Shown here piece by piece: positions 8,793 through 18,573 of a stretch of DNA of 48,036 nt. Each line of letters starts with the position of its first letter. The first letter of the stretch is position 1. The notes under the pieces were generated by a model, which saw only the letters and a program-made list of their open reading frames with translations, searched no databases and was not told where the DNA came from. The position numbers and the translations under genes are program-made. The stretch lies in the NCBI GenBank assembly GCA_031273455.1, contig JAISRZ010000135.1:1-48036 (forward strand). Direction: 5' to 3'. The stretch is from Deltaproteobacteria bacterium (lineage in GTDB: Bacteria; Desulfobacterota; Desulfarculia; Adiutricales; Adiutricaceae).

Positions 8793-9566
8793 TTAACTCC
8801 TAAAAAGCCGGGTGGCCAAGGTTTCGTGGTTGGAGCCACAAATGGCCAGACCCATTAAGGTCGAGCCAATCGCCCCGTCCTCTAACCTTGCCGCTCTGGC
8901 TAAGGCCGCCTCGACTTTCGGGCCTAAGGCCAAGATAATCTTCCGGCTGTCGGTCTGGCCTAAGAGCGTCACCCGCGTGGCCGCGGCCAACTGGTTTTCC
9001 AAAAACCCGTAAACGTAAGCCCGGCCTAAATCGTTAAACTCCAAATTTTTATTAATAACCGTCCCCAGTAAGGCGTAGGCCGCGACATACCCTAAATCCC
9101 CACCGCCCCAAAAGGCCGGAGGGCCCAAGGACTTAATTAAGCGCGAAACGGCCCGGCCCATGACCCGTTCGGCCAGAAGAAACTCGCGCGTCTCCCGGCC
9201 AGCTAAGACCCAATTATTAACGGCCATCAGCTCTTTTTCGTCTTCCCTTTGGGCCGCCGCGTAAGCTTTGCGCAATAACGGCAGATCAAAGGTGGCGAGC
9301 CCCCCGGCTAAGTTAACCTCTAAGCTTTCGGTTAATTCCCGGGGGTTAGTGACCAATTTAGCCGCGGCTAAAGCCTCTAACCCATTGGACCAGGCGAAGG
9401 CCCCGGTCGGAAGGGCCGGGCTGGCTAAAAAAAGTAGAGCGCTTAGCCGCTGGCCCAAAATCGGGTCTATTTCGCGGTTAGGGGCCTTTTCGCCCTCTAA
9501 GCCATCAACTAGCGGGCTTAAGCCCCTTTGGCCCGCTAGACCTAAATTTTGGCCGTTTTCCGTCAT
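8793..9566 (-). CDS. ureF: Urease accessory protein UreF
   Basis: All-helical urease maturation factor of 257 residues, which bridges UreD-bound apo-urease and UreG. The core is recognisable from about residue 38: [23 protein letters not shown] is the characteristic UreF opening, followed by a helical domain ending in RLFRS. The first 35 residues are a poorly conserved extension. The ATG at 9566 lies 15 bases after the ureC stop with a GGGCGG element upstream; a later internal start cannot be excluded. The gene sits between ureC and ureG, and its stop is 2 bases from the ureG start, consistent with coupled translation. Confidence 0.92.
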   Translation of the reverse strand: MTENGQNLGLAGQRGLSPLVDGLEGEKAPNREIDPILGQRLSALLFLASPALPTGAFAWSNGLEALAAAKLVTNPRELTESLEVNLAGGLATFDLPLLRKAYAAAQREDEKELMAVNNWVLAGRETREFLLAERVMGRAVSRLIKSLGPPAFWGGGDLGYVAAYALLGTVINKNLEFNDLGRAYVYGFLENQLAAATRVTLLGQTDSRKIILALGPKVEAALARAARLEDGAIGSTLMGLAICGSNHETLATRLFRS

Positions 9567-9581
9567 GGCCGTAAAACCGCC

Positions 9582-11297
9582 CTAAAAGAGAAAATACCTT
9601 TGAGCCATAGGTAAAACGGCCGCTGGCTCGCAGGTCAGTAGCTTTCCATCGGCCCAGACCTCATAGGTCTGGGGATCGACCAAAATGTCCGGGGTGGCCG
9701 AGTTTAAGACCATGTCCTTTTTGCCCAAACGCCGGACATTGGCCGCTGGGGCCAAGGACCGAAGCAGCCCTTTGTCTTTTAAGCGCTGGCCTAACCCTTG
9801 GTCTAAGGCCAAGGGGGTGACAAAGGTCCGGGCCAAAGACGGGGCCGCTGGCCCATAGGAGCCAAACATGGGCCGATAAATGGAGGGCTGGGGCGTGGGG
9901 ATGGAGGCGTTTAAATCGCCCATGGGCGAGGCCACAATGGCCCCGGACTTTAAGATTAAGTGGGGTTTCACCCCAAAGAAGGCCGGTTTCCAGAGGACTA
10001 AATCCGCCAGCTTCCCTGGGCTAACCGAGCCAATCTCCTCGGCTAAACCGTGGGCTATGGCCGGATTAAGGGTGTATTTAGCGATATACCTTTTAATCCG
10101 ATAGTTATCGTTCCCTTTCCCCTCGTCCTCGGGTAAAGAGCCTCTTTGGGTTTTCATTTTGTGGGCCGTCTGCCAAGTTCGGATAATCACTTCCCCCACC
10201 CGGCCCATGGCCTGGGAGTCGCTGGAGAGCATGGACAAAGCCCCCAAGTCGTGCAGAAGGTCCTCGGCCGCGATGGTTTCGCGTCTAATGCGCGAGTCAG
10301 CGAAGGCCAGATCCTCGGGGATGGACGGGTTTAAGTGGTGACAGACTAAAAGCATGTCCAAATGCTCGTCCACGGTGTTGACCGTTAAAGGCCGGGTGGG
10401 GTTAGTGGAGGAGGGCAAAACGTTGGGTAAAGAGACGGCCCGAATGATGTCCGGGGCGTGGCCGCCCCCAGCCCCCTCAGTGTGGTAAGTGTGGATGGAC
10501 CGGCCCTTAAAAGCCTTAAAGGTCTCCTCCACAAAGCCGCTTTCGTTTAAGGTGTCGGTGTGAATGGCCACTTGGGCCCCAAACTCCTCGGCCGCTGACA
10601 AACAAGCGTCAATGGCCGCCGGGGTGGTGCCCCAGTCCTCGTGGAGCTTTAAGCCCACCGCCCCGGCCAATAGTTGCTCCCGTAAGGGGGCTAAGGTGGC
10701 CGCGTTCCCTTTGCCTAAAAAGCCAAAGTTCACCGGAAAGGGATCAGTGGCTAATATCATCTGTTCTAAATGCCAAGCCCCCGGGGAGCAGGTGGTGGCG
10801 CAGGTCCCGGTGGCCGGGCCCGTGCCGCCGCCGATTAAAGTGGTCACCCCACTGGTTAAAGCCTCCCAGATCTGCCCTGGGGCGATAAAGTGGATGTGGG
10901 TGTCCACCCCGCCAGCGGTTAGGATGGTCCCCTCGCCCGCGATGATCTCCGTCCCCGGGCCAATGACGATGTCTATGTCCGGTTGGACGTCCGGGTTACC
11001 GGCTCGGCCAATCCCCCAGATCCGCCCGTCTTTTAAGCCCACGTCGGCTTTAATTATCCCCAAAGGATCCACGATTAAGGCCCGCGTGATAACCGTGTCC
11101 ACGGCTATATCCCGACCGGCCTGACTTTGGCCCATGCCATCGCGAATGACTTTGCCCCCGCCAAAGGTGACCTCTTCCCCGTAGGTGGTCAGATCTTTTT
11201 CGACTTCCAAGATCAGCTCCGTGTCCGCCAGGCGGACCCGGTCCCCCACGGTGGGGCCGTACATCTCGGCGTAGCGGCCGCGTTCCATCTTAAACAT
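9582..11297 (-). CDS. ureC: Urease alpha subunit UreC
   Basis: Catalytic subunit of the nickel enzyme that hydrolyses urea to ammonia and carbamate in the cytoplasm. The 571 residues match the family length, and catalytic positions fall at the same numbers as in Klebsiella urease: H134 and H136 (THIHF), carbamylated K217 (VGLKLHEDW), H219, H246 (AIHTDTL), H272 (TYHTEGAGG), C319-H320 in the mobile flap (LLVCHH) and D360 (SSDSQAMG). All are intact, so an active enzyme is expected after maturation. The ATG overlaps the ureB stop by 8 bases (ATGTTTAA). The urease is the three-subunit bacterial type, not a fused form. Confidence 0.98.
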   Translation of the reverse strand: MFKMERGRYAEMYGPTVGDRVRLADTELILEVEKDLTTYGEEVTFGGGKVIRDGMGQSQAGRDIAVDTVITRALIVDPLGIIKADVGLKDGRIWGIGRAGNPDVQPDIDIVIGPGTEIIAGEGTILTAGGVDTHIHFIAPGQIWEALTSGVTTLIGGGTGPATGTCATTCSPGAWHLEQMILATDPFPVNFGFLGKGNAATLAPLREQLLAGAVGLKLHEDWGTTPAAIDACLSAAEEFGAQVAIHTDTLNESGFVEETFKAFKGRSIHTYHTEGAGGGHAPDIIRAVSLPNVLPSSTNPTRPLTVNTVDEHLDMLLVCHHLNPSIPEDLAFADSRIRRETIAAEDLLHDLGALSMLSSDSQAMGRVGEVIIRTWQTAHKMKTQRGSLPEDEGKGNDNYRIKRYIAKYTLNPAIAHGLAEEIGSVSPGKLADLVLWKPAFFGVKPHLILKSGAIVASPMGDLNASIPTPQPSIYRPMFGSYGPAAPSLARTFVTPLALDQGLGQRLKDKGLLRSLAPAANVRRLGKKDMVLNSATPDILVDPQTYEVWADGKLLTCEPAAVLPMAQRYFLF

Positions 11298-11613
11298 AAG
11301 GCCCCTCCCCTAAAGGGCCCATCACCGCCCCCCGAAAACCGTAAACCTCGCGTAAACCCGCGTAACTCACCAAAGTCACCGTCCGCTCTTGACCGGGCTC
11401 AAACCGAACCGAGGTCCCCGGGGCGATGTCCAGTCGGCGGCCGTAAGCTTTCCGGCGGTCAAAATCCAAAAGCGGGTTAACCTCGTAAAAGTGGTAATGG
11501 GACCCAACCTGGACCGGTCGGTCGCCTAAGTTTTTCACTAGAACCGTTTCCGTGGGTCGGTCCTGATTCATGACCACGGCCCCTTGGGCCGGAAAAATCT
11601 CTCCGGGTATCAT
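11290..11613 (-). CDS. ureB: Urease beta subunit UreB
   Basis: Structural beta subunit, 107 residues, recognised by [11 protein letters not shown] at the start, the [19 protein letters not shown] block, [13 protein letters not shown], and the C-terminal [13 protein letters not shown]. Length is typical of a stand-alone beta subunit. Together with UreA and UreC it builds the trimer of heterotrimers. It begins 11 bases after the ureA stop, and its own stop lies within the first codons of ureC. Confidence 0.97.
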   Translation of the reverse strand: MIPGEIFPAQGAVVMNQDRPTETVLVKNLGDRPVQVGSHYHFYEVNPLLDFDRRKAYGRRLDIAPGTSVRFEPGQERTVTLVSYAGLREVYGFRGAVMGPLGEGPYV

Positions 11614-11624
11614 GGGCTCACCTT

Positions 11625-11927
11625 TTAGCGGATGGGGTTATGGACGGTCACTAACTTAGTGCCATCCGGAAAAGTGGCTTCCACTTGGACCTCGGGGATC
11701 ATTTCCGGGACCCCCTCCAAGACGTCCGCCCGAGTTAAAATCTCCCGACCGCTCCCCATGAGCTCAGAGACGCTTTTCCCCTCCCGAGCCCCGTCCAAAA
11801 GGGCTAGGCTAATATAAGCCACCGCTTCCGGGTAATTGAGCTTCAGACCCTTTAACCGGCGTCTTTCCGCCAATAGCCCGGCCGTAAACAACAAAAGCTT
11901 GTCGCGCTCCCTGGGCGTTAAATCCAT
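11625..11927 (-). CDS. ureA: Urease gamma subunit UreA
   Basis: Structural gamma subunit of 100 residues, with [20 protein letters not shown] at the start, [31 protein letters not shown] and [20 protein letters not shown] at the end, all standard for this family. The ATG at 11927 follows ureD by 31 bases. It is encoded separately from UreB, as in most proteobacteria. Confidence 0.97.
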   Translation of the reverse strand: MDLTPRERDKLLLFTAGLLAERRRLKGLKLNYPEAVAYISLALLDGAREGKSVSELMGSGREILTRADVLEGVPEMIPEVQVEATFPDGTKLVTVHNPIR

Positions 11928-11958
11928 GGCAACTCCTTATCGCCTCCCAGCGGCTCCT

Positions 11959-12804
11959 TTAGGTGGCCCAAAGCCGCGGACGGTAAACTCGCCCGCCCCA
12001 TAGCTCGGTCACCCGCCGCCAGACTATCTCCAAAAAAGCCCGCGCCTTTTCCGGCGAGGATCCTAAACGCCGGGCCAATAACAAACCCTCTTTGACCGTC
12101 ACCCCGGACCATAAACTAAAAGGGGCTTCTTTAAGGGTCTCTTCAGCCGCCCTTTCCAAGAGGGCGGCCTCATTGGAGTCAGCCCGGCCTAAAGCCCAAA
12201 AGACCCCAGCCACTTTTCGGCCCGCTAAACCCAAAGGCGACTTTAAAAGAGCCAGGTCCTCGGGTAAAGACCAACTTAGGCGCTCTTTAAAAAGTAAATC
12301 CCCGTTCCGGGTAATCTCCATTTCTTTAACCAAGGAGCCAGTCGCCAAGCTTTCCGGGCCGCCCAAAGAAATGATGTCCCAGCCTAAAAAGCGGCTGTCG
12401 CTAGCCACCTCGGCTTCTAAAGTTAGGCGCCCCTTGGCCCCAGCGAAGACGATGGTCTCTTGCGGGAGGTAAGCTAAAGTTCCGCCATTAACTTTAATGG
12501 CCACCCTTTGCGTCTGCCAGTCGCGGGCCCGATACAACTTTTGGGCCGCTGGGGTGGTTAGTAAAGCGTTGGCCCCGGGGTTGAGGTTAATCTCCAGATC
12601 CAAGCGATCCCCTTCCACTAACCCGCCCGGGGGATGCAATAAAGCAAGCTCCAATAGATCCGGGACCGGATGGAAGGGCCGCGAAACCGTTAAAGGCCCG
12701 TAACTTTGAACCTTACCTAAAACCGCCCCCTTTGGCCCTGGATCGATCTCGATCTTTAAGCTCGCGGGCCAAGGAGATTTAGGCGGGGCGTTATCCTTAG
12801 ACAC
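11959..12804 (-). CDS. ureD: Urease accessory protein UreD
   Basis: UreD/UreH family scaffold of 281 residues that binds apo-urease and recruits UreF and UreG; an internal tunnel is thought to pass nickel. Family features visible are YGPLTVSRPFHP near residue 34, LLHPPGGLVEGDRLDLEI, LLTTPAAQKLYRA, and a long C-terminal half with LFKERLSW. The start is a GTG at 12804 that overlaps the urtE stop by 8 bases (GTGTCTAA), directly coupling the urea importer genes to the urease genes. The sequence is divergent, as usual for UreD. Confidence 0.92.
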   Translation of the reverse strand: MSKDNAPPKSPWPASLKIEIDPGPKGAVLGKVQSYGPLTVSRPFHPVPDLLELALLHPPGGLVEGDRLDLEINLNPGANALLTTPAAQKLYRARDWQTQRVAIKVNGGTLAYLPQETIVFAGAKGRLTLEAEVASDSRFLGWDIISLGGPESLATGSLVKEMEITRNGDLLFKERLSWSLPEDLALLKSPLGLAGRKVAGVFWALGRADSNEAALLERAAEETLKEAPFSLWSGVTVKEGLLLARRLGSSPEKARAFLEIVWRRVTELWGGRVYRPRLWAT

Positions 12805-13489
12805 TTAATAAACTCCGAATGGTCTCTTCGTCCAAAGAGCTCATCTTCCCCTTAGCCACCACTTGACCCCTTTCCATGATGGCGTAAAGATCCCCAACTT
12901 TCCGGGCCACCGGGGCTTTTTGCTCCACCTCCAGGACCGTTAGCCCATTGGCGGTCAATAAACGGACCACCCGGATAATGTCCTGGACCACGTTGGGTTG
13001 GATGCCCTCGGTGGGCTCATCTAGGATCAAAAGAACCGGGTTTAAGACTAAAGCCCGAGCCATGGCCAACTGTTGCTGCTGCCCCCCGGACAGATCCCCG
13101 CCTCGGCGTTTCAGCATGTCCTTTAAGACGGGAAAGAGCTCGTAAATTAAGCTGGGCGGCTCTTTGCCCCCACCCCGGCGCCAGGGCAAAGGGAGCTTTA
13201 AATTCTCCTCCACTGTTAATAAAGGAAAAATCTGTCGGCCTTGGGGCACGTACCCTAAGCCTAAGGCCGCCCGAGTTTCGGGTTTGGCGTTGGTGATATC
13301 TTTTCCGTCAAAGATCACCCGGCCCGAACGGGCCGGGATCAAACCCATTAAGCAGTTTAAAAGGGTGGTTTTGCCCACGCCGTTTCGGCCCATGACGCAA
13401 GCGCATTGGCCTTTGGGGGCCTCTAAAGTCACGTCCCTTAAAATATGGCTTTGCCCATAAAACTGATTGAGCCCCGCCACGGTTAGCAC
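12797..13489 (-). CDS. urtE: Urea ABC transporter ATPase UrtE
   Basis: LivF-like ABC ATPase of 230 residues, one of two nucleotide-binding subunits of the high-affinity urea importer. Walker A is GRNGVGKTT (34-42), the signature LSGGQ (133-137) and Walker B LLILDEP (153-159), with the UrtE-typical continuation TEGIQPNVVQD. The GTG start overlaps the urtD stop by 7 bases. Position after urtD and before ureD supports UrtE rather than a branched-chain amino acid LivF. Confidence 0.95.
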   Translation of the reverse strand: MLTVAGLNQFYGQSHILRDVTLEAPKGQCACVMGRNGVGKTTLLNCLMGLIPARSGRVIFDGKDITNAKPETRAALGLGYVPQGRQIFPLLTVEENLKLPLPWRRGGGKEPPSLIYELFPVLKDMLKRRGGDLSGGQQQQLAMARALVLNPVLLILDEPTEGIQPNVVQDIIRVVRLLTANGLTVLEVEQKAPVARKVGDLYAIMERGQVVAKGKMSSLDEETIRSLLSV

Positions 13490-14325
13490 GTTTCCGCCCC
13501 CAAATAGGCTTCCACCACCGCCGGATGGGAGCTAATGGTCGCCATGTCGCCCTCAGCCAAAACCGCGCCTTGGTGCAAAACGGTGACCGTCCGGGCGATG
13601 GACCGGACAAAGCTCATGTCGTGCTCGACCACGATTAAAGAGTGCTTCCCCTCTAAGCTTAAAAGGAGCTCGGTCGTTCTTTCGATCTCTTGAGTGGTCA
13701 ATCCAGCCACTGGCTCATCCAGTAACAAAACTTGGGCCTTTTGCACCAAGAGGATGCCAATCTCCAGCCACTGCTTTTGCCCGTGGGATAAGGATCCGGC
13801 TAAGCGGTCTTTACTTTCGGCTAAGTTTATAAGTTGTAAATTTTCCTCTAAGTAAGCCTTCTCCGCCCCGCTTAAACGGGCGACTAAGGTGGAAAAAACC
13901 GTTTTTTTGGCTTTTAAGGCCAGCTCTAAGTTTTGCCAGACCGTTAAGGACTCAAAGACCGAGGGCTTTTGAAACTTCCGGCCAATGCCCGCCAAGTTAA
14001 TGGCCACCTCATCGGCCTCCAGTAAGTTTAAGCTATCGCGGTACCAGGCCTCGCCCCGGTCCGGGCGAATGAGGCCGGTTATCACGTCCATCATGGTGGT
14101 CTTCCCGGCCCCATTGGGCCCAATGACGCACCGCAACTCCCCTTCCCGCAAAGCTAGGTTTAAGTTGTTTAGAGCCTTAAACCCCTCAAAGACCACGGTG
14201 ATACCCTCCAGGAGCAGGATATGCCGCCGCCGCCGTAAAGCTTTGGGCTCCCAGGGGAGGACCAAAGGGGTCTGGCTATTGGCTCCCATACCTTGAGCCG
14301 CTGGCGGGTTATTAGGCGGGGTCAT
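13483..14325 (-). CDS. urtD: Urea ABC transporter ATPase UrtD
   Basis: LivG-like ABC ATPase of 280 residues. After a 35-residue proline- and arginine-rich leader come Walker A GPNGAGKTT (69-77), signature LSHGQ (179-183), Walker B VLLLDEP (199-205) with VAGLT, and the EHDMSFV histidine loop. The LSHGQKQWLEIG version of the signature is typical of UrtD. The ATG at 14325 lies inside the end of urtC (14-base overlap). It pairs with UrtE to drive urea import through UrtB/UrtC. Confidence 0.95.
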   Translation of the reverse strand: MTPPNNPPAAQGMGANSQTPLVLPWEPKALRRRRHILLLEGITVVFEGFKALNNLNLALREGELRCVIGPNGAGKTTMMDVITGLIRPDRGEAWYRDSLNLLEADEVAINLAGIGRKFQKPSVFESLTVWQNLELALKAKKTVFSTLVARLSGAEKAYLEENLQLINLAESKDRLAGSLSHGQKQWLEIGILLVQKAQVLLLDEPVAGLTTQEIERTTELLLSLEGKHSLIVVEHDMSFVRSIARTVTVLHQGAVLAEGDMATISSHPAVVEAYLGAETC

Positions 14326-15418
14326 AACCGCCCTTAGCCCCGCTCGACCGCGAGCTTTTAAATAGGCCGACCAAGCTTTTCAGCCACCGTAAAACCCCGC
14401 CTTGGCCAAAGATGGTCACTAAGATGAACAAAGCCCCTAAAAAAAAGGGCCATAAATCCGGGGCCGCGGTCGACAGACGCGATTTAGCGAAGCTGACCAA
14501 AAAGGCCCCCAAAATGGCCCCGTACATAGTCCCGCGACCGCCTAAGGCCACGCAAACCACCATCTCAATGGAAAAGACCGGGGCGAAGACCGAGGGGTTA
14601 ATGATGCCAGCTTGGGGCGCGTACAAGGCCCCGCCTAAGCCCGCTAAGATGGCCGAAAAAGTGAAGACCGCCACTTTGACGTTTTCCACCTTGTATCCCG
14701 CGAAACGGGCCCGCTCCTCATTGTCGCGAATGGCCACCATGGCTAAACCCAAGCGCGAGGCCACTAAAAACCGGGCGGCCAAGACCGCTAGCCACAAAAG
14801 TAAAGCCGAGACCCCAAAGAGAGCGGCCACCATAAAGGTTGAGCGGACGTCCACCCCTAGGATGGTCTTAAAGTCCGTAAACCCGTTGTTCCCGCCAAAC
14901 CCTAGGTTGTTTAAGTAAAAGGCCAGCATTAAGGCGTAGGTCAAAGCCTGGCTCATGATGGAAAAATAGACCCCCGAGACCCGCGAGCGAAAGGCCGTCC
15001 AACCAAAAATAAGGGCCAGGGCCCCGGGGGCTAAGATGACTAAACCTAAGGCCACCGGAAACATTTCGCTCCCGCGCCAATGCCAGGGCAAGGTTTCCCA
15101 ACCGATAAAGACCATAAAATCGGGTAAGACCGCGTCCCCGTAAACCCCTTGGCCGCCGATTTGCCGCATTAAGTACATGCCAAAGGCGTAACCGCCTAAG
15201 GCGAAGAAAGCCCCGTGGCCTAAGCTTAAAACCCCCATGTAGCCCCAGACCAAATCAATGGATAAGGCCAAGATGGCGTAGCACAGGTATTTCCCCAGTA
15301 AACCCACGGTAAAGGGGGAGACCAGAGGATCCGACCCCCAGCTTCCCCCAATAATGGTGAAAGTGGGGATGGCCATGGCCAGGGTGAAGATCCCAAAGGA
15401 TCGGTCAATAACCCGCAA
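14312..15418 (-). CDS. urtC: Urea ABC transporter permease UrtC
   Basis: LivM-like inner-membrane permease of 368 residues with about nine to ten hydrophobic helices. Family signatures are LSIDLVWGYMGVLSLGHGAFFALGG (split here at about 53-77), the cytoplasmic coupling region AIRDNEERARFAGY, and FSAILAGLGGALYAPQAGIINP near the C-terminal helices. The start is TTG at 15418 with a GGGGAGGAG ribosome binding site upstream; no better ATG keeps the first helix. It forms the channel together with UrtB. Confidence 0.94.
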   Translation of the reverse strand: MRVIDRSFGIFTLAMAIPTFTIIGGSWGSDPLVSPFTVGLLGKYLCYAILALSIDLVWGYMGVLSLGHGAFFALGGYAFGMYLMRQIGGQGVYGDAVLPDFMVFIGWETLPWHWRGSEMFPVALGLVILAPGALALIFGWTAFRSRVSGVYFSIMSQALTYALMLAFYLNNLGFGGNNGFTDFKTILGVDVRSTFMVAALFGVSALLLWLAVLAARFLVASRLGLAMVAIRDNEERARFAGYKVENVKVAVFTFSAILAGLGGALYAPQAGIINPSVFAPVFSIEMVVCVALGGRGTMYGAILGAFLVSFAKSRLSTAAPDLWPFFLGALFILVTIFGQGGVLRWLKSLVGLFKSSRSSGAKGGYDPA

Positions 15419-15431
15419 CGGCGCTCCTCCC

Positions 15432-17174
15432 CTAAAAAGACGCCACGCGACCCCTTTGGGGAAAGAGCCCTAAAGGGTTACGCTGGATAAAGAGGATCAC
15501 GCCCACCATGATGGTGATCTTAGCGAGCATGGCCCCGTTAATGGGTTCTAAAAACTTATTGGCTAGGCCAATGATTAAACCCCCGACTAAGGTTCCCCAA
15601 AGGTTGCCCACCCCGCCAAAGACCACCACCATAAACGAGTCCACAATGTAGTCTTGGCCTAAGTTGGGGCCCACGTTGGTTAGTTGGCTTAAGGCCACGC
15701 CCGAGACCCCGGCCACCCCGGAGCCCAAAGCGAAGGTTAAAGTGTCCACGCGCCGGGAAGGGACGCCTAAGGCCCTAGCCATGCCCCTATTCTGGGTGAC
15801 GGCCCGGATCTCCAAACCCAGCCGGGTTTTTCTTAAGACTAAGTAGACTAAGGCGAAGACGAGTAAACAGAAGAAAAAGATCAAAACCCGGCCTTGGGTG
15901 ACGCTTAAGTTGGCGGTTAAACGCCATTGCCCGCTCATAAAAGCGGGGGTGACCACGGCCACGTTCATGGAGGAGACGCCCTTCCGCACGGCTTGCTGCA
16001 AGATTAAGCTTAAACCAAAGGTGGCCAACAAAGTTTCCAAAGGGCGTTGGTACAAGGGCCGGATAATGGTCATCTCAATGGCCCCGCCAACTAGCCCGGA
16101 GACTAAAAAAGCCGCTGGCAAAGCCATGATTAAAGCTAACCCTGGGCTTTGGGGCCAAAGGGTTTGAAGACCCCAGACCGTGTAAGCCCCGAGCATGGCC
16201 ATTTCCCCGTGAGCCATGTTAATAACCCCCATCACCCCAAAAGTGATGGCCAGACCAATGGCGATTAACACTAGAACCGACCCTAAGCTTAACCCGAAAA
16301 AAATGGTCTCGGCCAAGGCCAAGTGCTGGGCCTTGGCCTCCAAGCGCCGTAAAGCTTGGGCCGCGGCCGTAGCTAAACTAGGATCCGACCCTTGGGCCAA
16401 GGCTTTAAGATCGTCAGTGGCCGCGGGGGCGTAAAGGCCGCTTAAATCGTTAATGGCCGTAAGTTTGGCCGCGGGGTTTTGGTTCGGGTCTTTTAAAGTC
16501 CCTAAAGCTAAGATAATTTTTAAGTTGTCTTTGGTCTCCGCGTCCGTTTCCTGACTTAAAAACTCTTGGATTAAAGAGCTATTGGTTAAAGGGGCTCCGA
16601 TTAAAGCCCGCGAGACCGCCCGCCGAACCTTAGGGTCGGGATCCCGTAAAGATCTGGTCCCCAATAAACTTTCAATGGTCTCCCGCTGCCGGTTATTGAC
16701 GGCCACTTTCCGGGGGTTGGCCGGTTTAAGGGGGCCATTATTTGGCCAAGTTAAAGCTAGATTGCTCGTTTCCCCTAAGTACAAGGCCCCGCTAGGGCGA
16801 TCGAGATACAGGCGACCCTTTAGCAACCCTTCCAACAAAACCCCGGCCAAATCCGAATCGTCCCGGCCTAAAGCTTGGATAGCCACGTCCCGGTCGGCCA
16901 CCTTGGAGCTAGCTAGACTTTCGAGAACCGCGGGCGATAGCTCGGTCGGGCTTTCCATGGGGCTTTCCATCGGGCTTTCCGGGTTTGATACGACTTCCGT
17001 TATCGCGCCTTCCGCGGTTGAAGCCTCTCCGGTCGTCACCATCGGTGGGTCCACCGGCGAATCGTCCGAGCGGGCCGCCTTAAGTTCGCCTAATAAGCCT
17101 AAAGAGCCCAAGACTAGGCCAAAAAATAGGCTTAAAGAGAGGAAAACGTTGATTAATCTAGCCAAAGATCTCAC
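15432..17174 (-). CDS. urtB: Urea ABC transporter permease UrtB
   Basis: LivH-like permease of 580 residues. A GTG at 17174 is preferred over a TTG six codons earlier because AAGGA lies 5 bases before it. The first 25 residues form a signal-like helix, then comes a long periplasmic region (to about 285) with helical repeats (LKDPNQNPAAKLTAIND and similar), as commonly found in proteobacterial UrtB. The permease core follows, with GLAITFGVMGVINMAHGEM, the coupling region AVTQNRGMARALGVPSRRVD and GSGVAGVSGVALSQL. An imperfect ESPMESPMESPTE repeat near residue 70 is a low-complexity insertion. Only 73 bases separate it from urtA. Confidence 0.94.
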   Translation of the reverse strand: MRSLARLINVFLSLSLFFGLVLGSLGLLGELKAARSDDSPVDPPMVTTGEASTAEGAITEVVSNPESPMESPMESPTELSPAVLESLASSKVADRDVAIQALGRDDSDLAGVLLEGLLKGRLYLDRPSGALYLGETSNLALTWPNNGPLKPANPRKVAVNNRQRETIESLLGTRSLRDPDPKVRRAVSRALIGAPLTNSSLIQEFLSQETDAETKDNLKIILALGTLKDPNQNPAAKLTAINDLSGLYAPAATDDLKALAQGSDPSLATAAAQALRRLEAKAQHLALAETIFFGLSLGSVLVLIAIGLAITFGVMGVINMAHGEMAMLGAYTVWGLQTLWPQSPGLALIMALPAAFLVSGLVGGAIEMTIIRPLYQRPLETLLATFGLSLILQQAVRKGVSSMNVAVVTPAFMSGQWRLTANLSVTQGRVLIFFFCLLVFALVYLVLRKTRLGLEIRAVTQNRGMARALGVPSRRVDTLTFALGSGVAGVSGVALSQLTNVGPNLGQDYIVDSFMVVVFGGVGNLWGTLVGGLIIGLANKFLEPINGAMLAKITIMVGVILFIQRNPLGLFPQRGRVASF

Positions 17175-17247
17175 ATTATTCCTTAAAATCAAGGACTGGT
17201 TGGGGAAGAGCCGTAGGCTCTTCCCCCAGAAGATTAAAGGTTATTTT

Positions 17248-18573
17248 TTACTTTTTCTCTTCGGCCGGTTTTTCCGCGCCTAAGCAAGTTTTGGTTTTTT
17301 CGTTGTAATTGCCGCAATTAATGGGCGGCGTCCAATCGCTAATAAGGTCGGCGGACTCGGGCAAGAAATCGGACCAAGCGTCGCCCTCGACCTCGCCCTC
17401 GGTGCTCCAGACCACCTGGAACTGGCCATTGTCCTCAATCTCGCCGATTAAAACCGGTTTGGTTAAGTGATGGTTCGGCAAAACCTTGGCCACGCCGCCG
17501 GTTAGGTTGGGGGTGGACAAGCCCACTAAGGCCTTTAAGACCGCGTCCACGTCCGTGGTCTTGGCTTTTTCCACGGCTTTGACCCAGAGGTTAAAACCAA
17601 TGTAGCTGGCTTCCATGGGGTCGTTGGTCACCCTTTTAGGGTCTTTGATGTATTCTTTCCACTTGACGATGAACTCGGAGTTTTCCGGCTTGTCCACGCT
17701 CTGGAAGTAGTTCCAAGCGGCTAAATGGCCCACCAGGGGTTTAGAGTCCACGCCGGAAAGCTCTTCCTCGCCCACGGAAAAGGCCATGACCGGAATGGAG
17801 CTGGCCGAGATGTTCTGGGCCGCCAGCTCTTTGTAGAAGGGCACGTTGGCGTCGCCGTTAATGGTCGAGATAACCGCGGTCTTCCGGCCAGAGCCGCCAA
17901 TTCTTTTAATATCGGCCACAATGGATTGCCAATCGGAGTGACTAAAGGGGGTATAGTAGGTGATGATGTCCTCTTGGGCCACGCCGTTTTTTAACAGGTA
18001 AGCCTCAACGATCTTATTGGCCGTGCGAGGAAAGACGTAGTCCGTGCCCACTAAAACGAAGCGCTTAACGCCCTCGCCCAGGAGATAGTCCACCGCTGGG
18101 ATGGCTTGCTGGTTGGGGGCGGCCCCGGTGTAGATGACGTTTTTGGAGGACTCTTGGCCCTCGTACTGGACGGGGTAGAAGAGTAGGCCGTTTAACTCCT
18201 CAAAGACCGGGAGAACCGATTTTCGCGAAACCGAGGTCCAACAACCGAAGACCACGGCCACCTTGTCCCGGGTCAAAAGGTCCCGGGCCTTTTCCGCGAA
18301 CATGGGCCAGTCGGAGGCTGGGTCAACCACCACGGCCTCCAATTGTTTCCCTAAAAGGCCGCCCTTTTGGTTTTGCTCAGCTATGAGCATTAAAAGAACG
18401 TCTTTTAAAGTGGTCTCGCTAATGGCCATGGTGCCGGATAGGGAATGGAGTATCCCGACTTTGATGGTGTCTGGGGATTTCGGGGCTTCTTGGGCCATCA
18501 TCGGAACGCTAAGGCTAAGACAGAGGGCCACGAGGAGGGCCAGGATCATCCGGTGAGCGAAATTAGACTTCAT
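17248..18573 (-). CDS. urtA: Urea ABC transporter substrate-binding protein UrtA
   Basis: Periplasmic urea-binding protein of 441 residues and first gene of the long nitrogen operon. The ATG at 18573 is chosen because GGAGG lies just before it; an upstream TTG would swallow the ribosome binding site. A signal peptide (MKSNFAHRMILALLVALCL, cleavage probably after MAQEA) leads into DTIKVGILHSLSGTMAISE, VVDPASDW, VFGCWTSVSRKSVLPV and LFYPVQYEGQESS, hallmarks of UrtA/AmiC-like binding proteins. The C terminus is lysine-rich (EKPAEEKK). No clear sigma-54/NtrC promoter was found by eye upstream. Confidence 0.96.
   Translation of the reverse strand: MKSNFAHRMILALLVALCLSLSVPMMAQEAPKSPDTIKVGILHSLSGTMAISETTLKDVLLMLIAEQNQKGGLLGKQLEAVVVDPASDWPMFAEKARDLLTRDKVAVVFGCWTSVSRKSVLPVFEELNGLLFYPVQYEGQESSKNVIYTGAAPNQQAIPAVDYLLGEGVKRFVLVGTDYVFPRTANKIVEAYLLKNGVAQEDIITYYTPFSHSDWQSIVADIKRIGGSGRKTAVISTINGDANVPFYKELAAQNISASSIPVMAFSVGEEELSGVDSKPLVGHLAAWNYFQSVDKPENSEFIVKWKEYIKDPKRVTNDPMEASYIGFNLWVKAVEKAKTTDVDAVLKALVGLSTPNLTGGVAKVLPNHHLTKPVLIGEIEDNGQFQVVWSTEGEVEGDAWSDFLPESADLISDWTPPINCGNYNEKTKTCLGAEKPAEEKK

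Noticed and set aside
10564..11124. 186-codon plus-strand ORF within ureC
   Set aside because: It lies wholly antisense to an intact ureC with all catalytic residues and has no protein-like motifs; a shadow frame.
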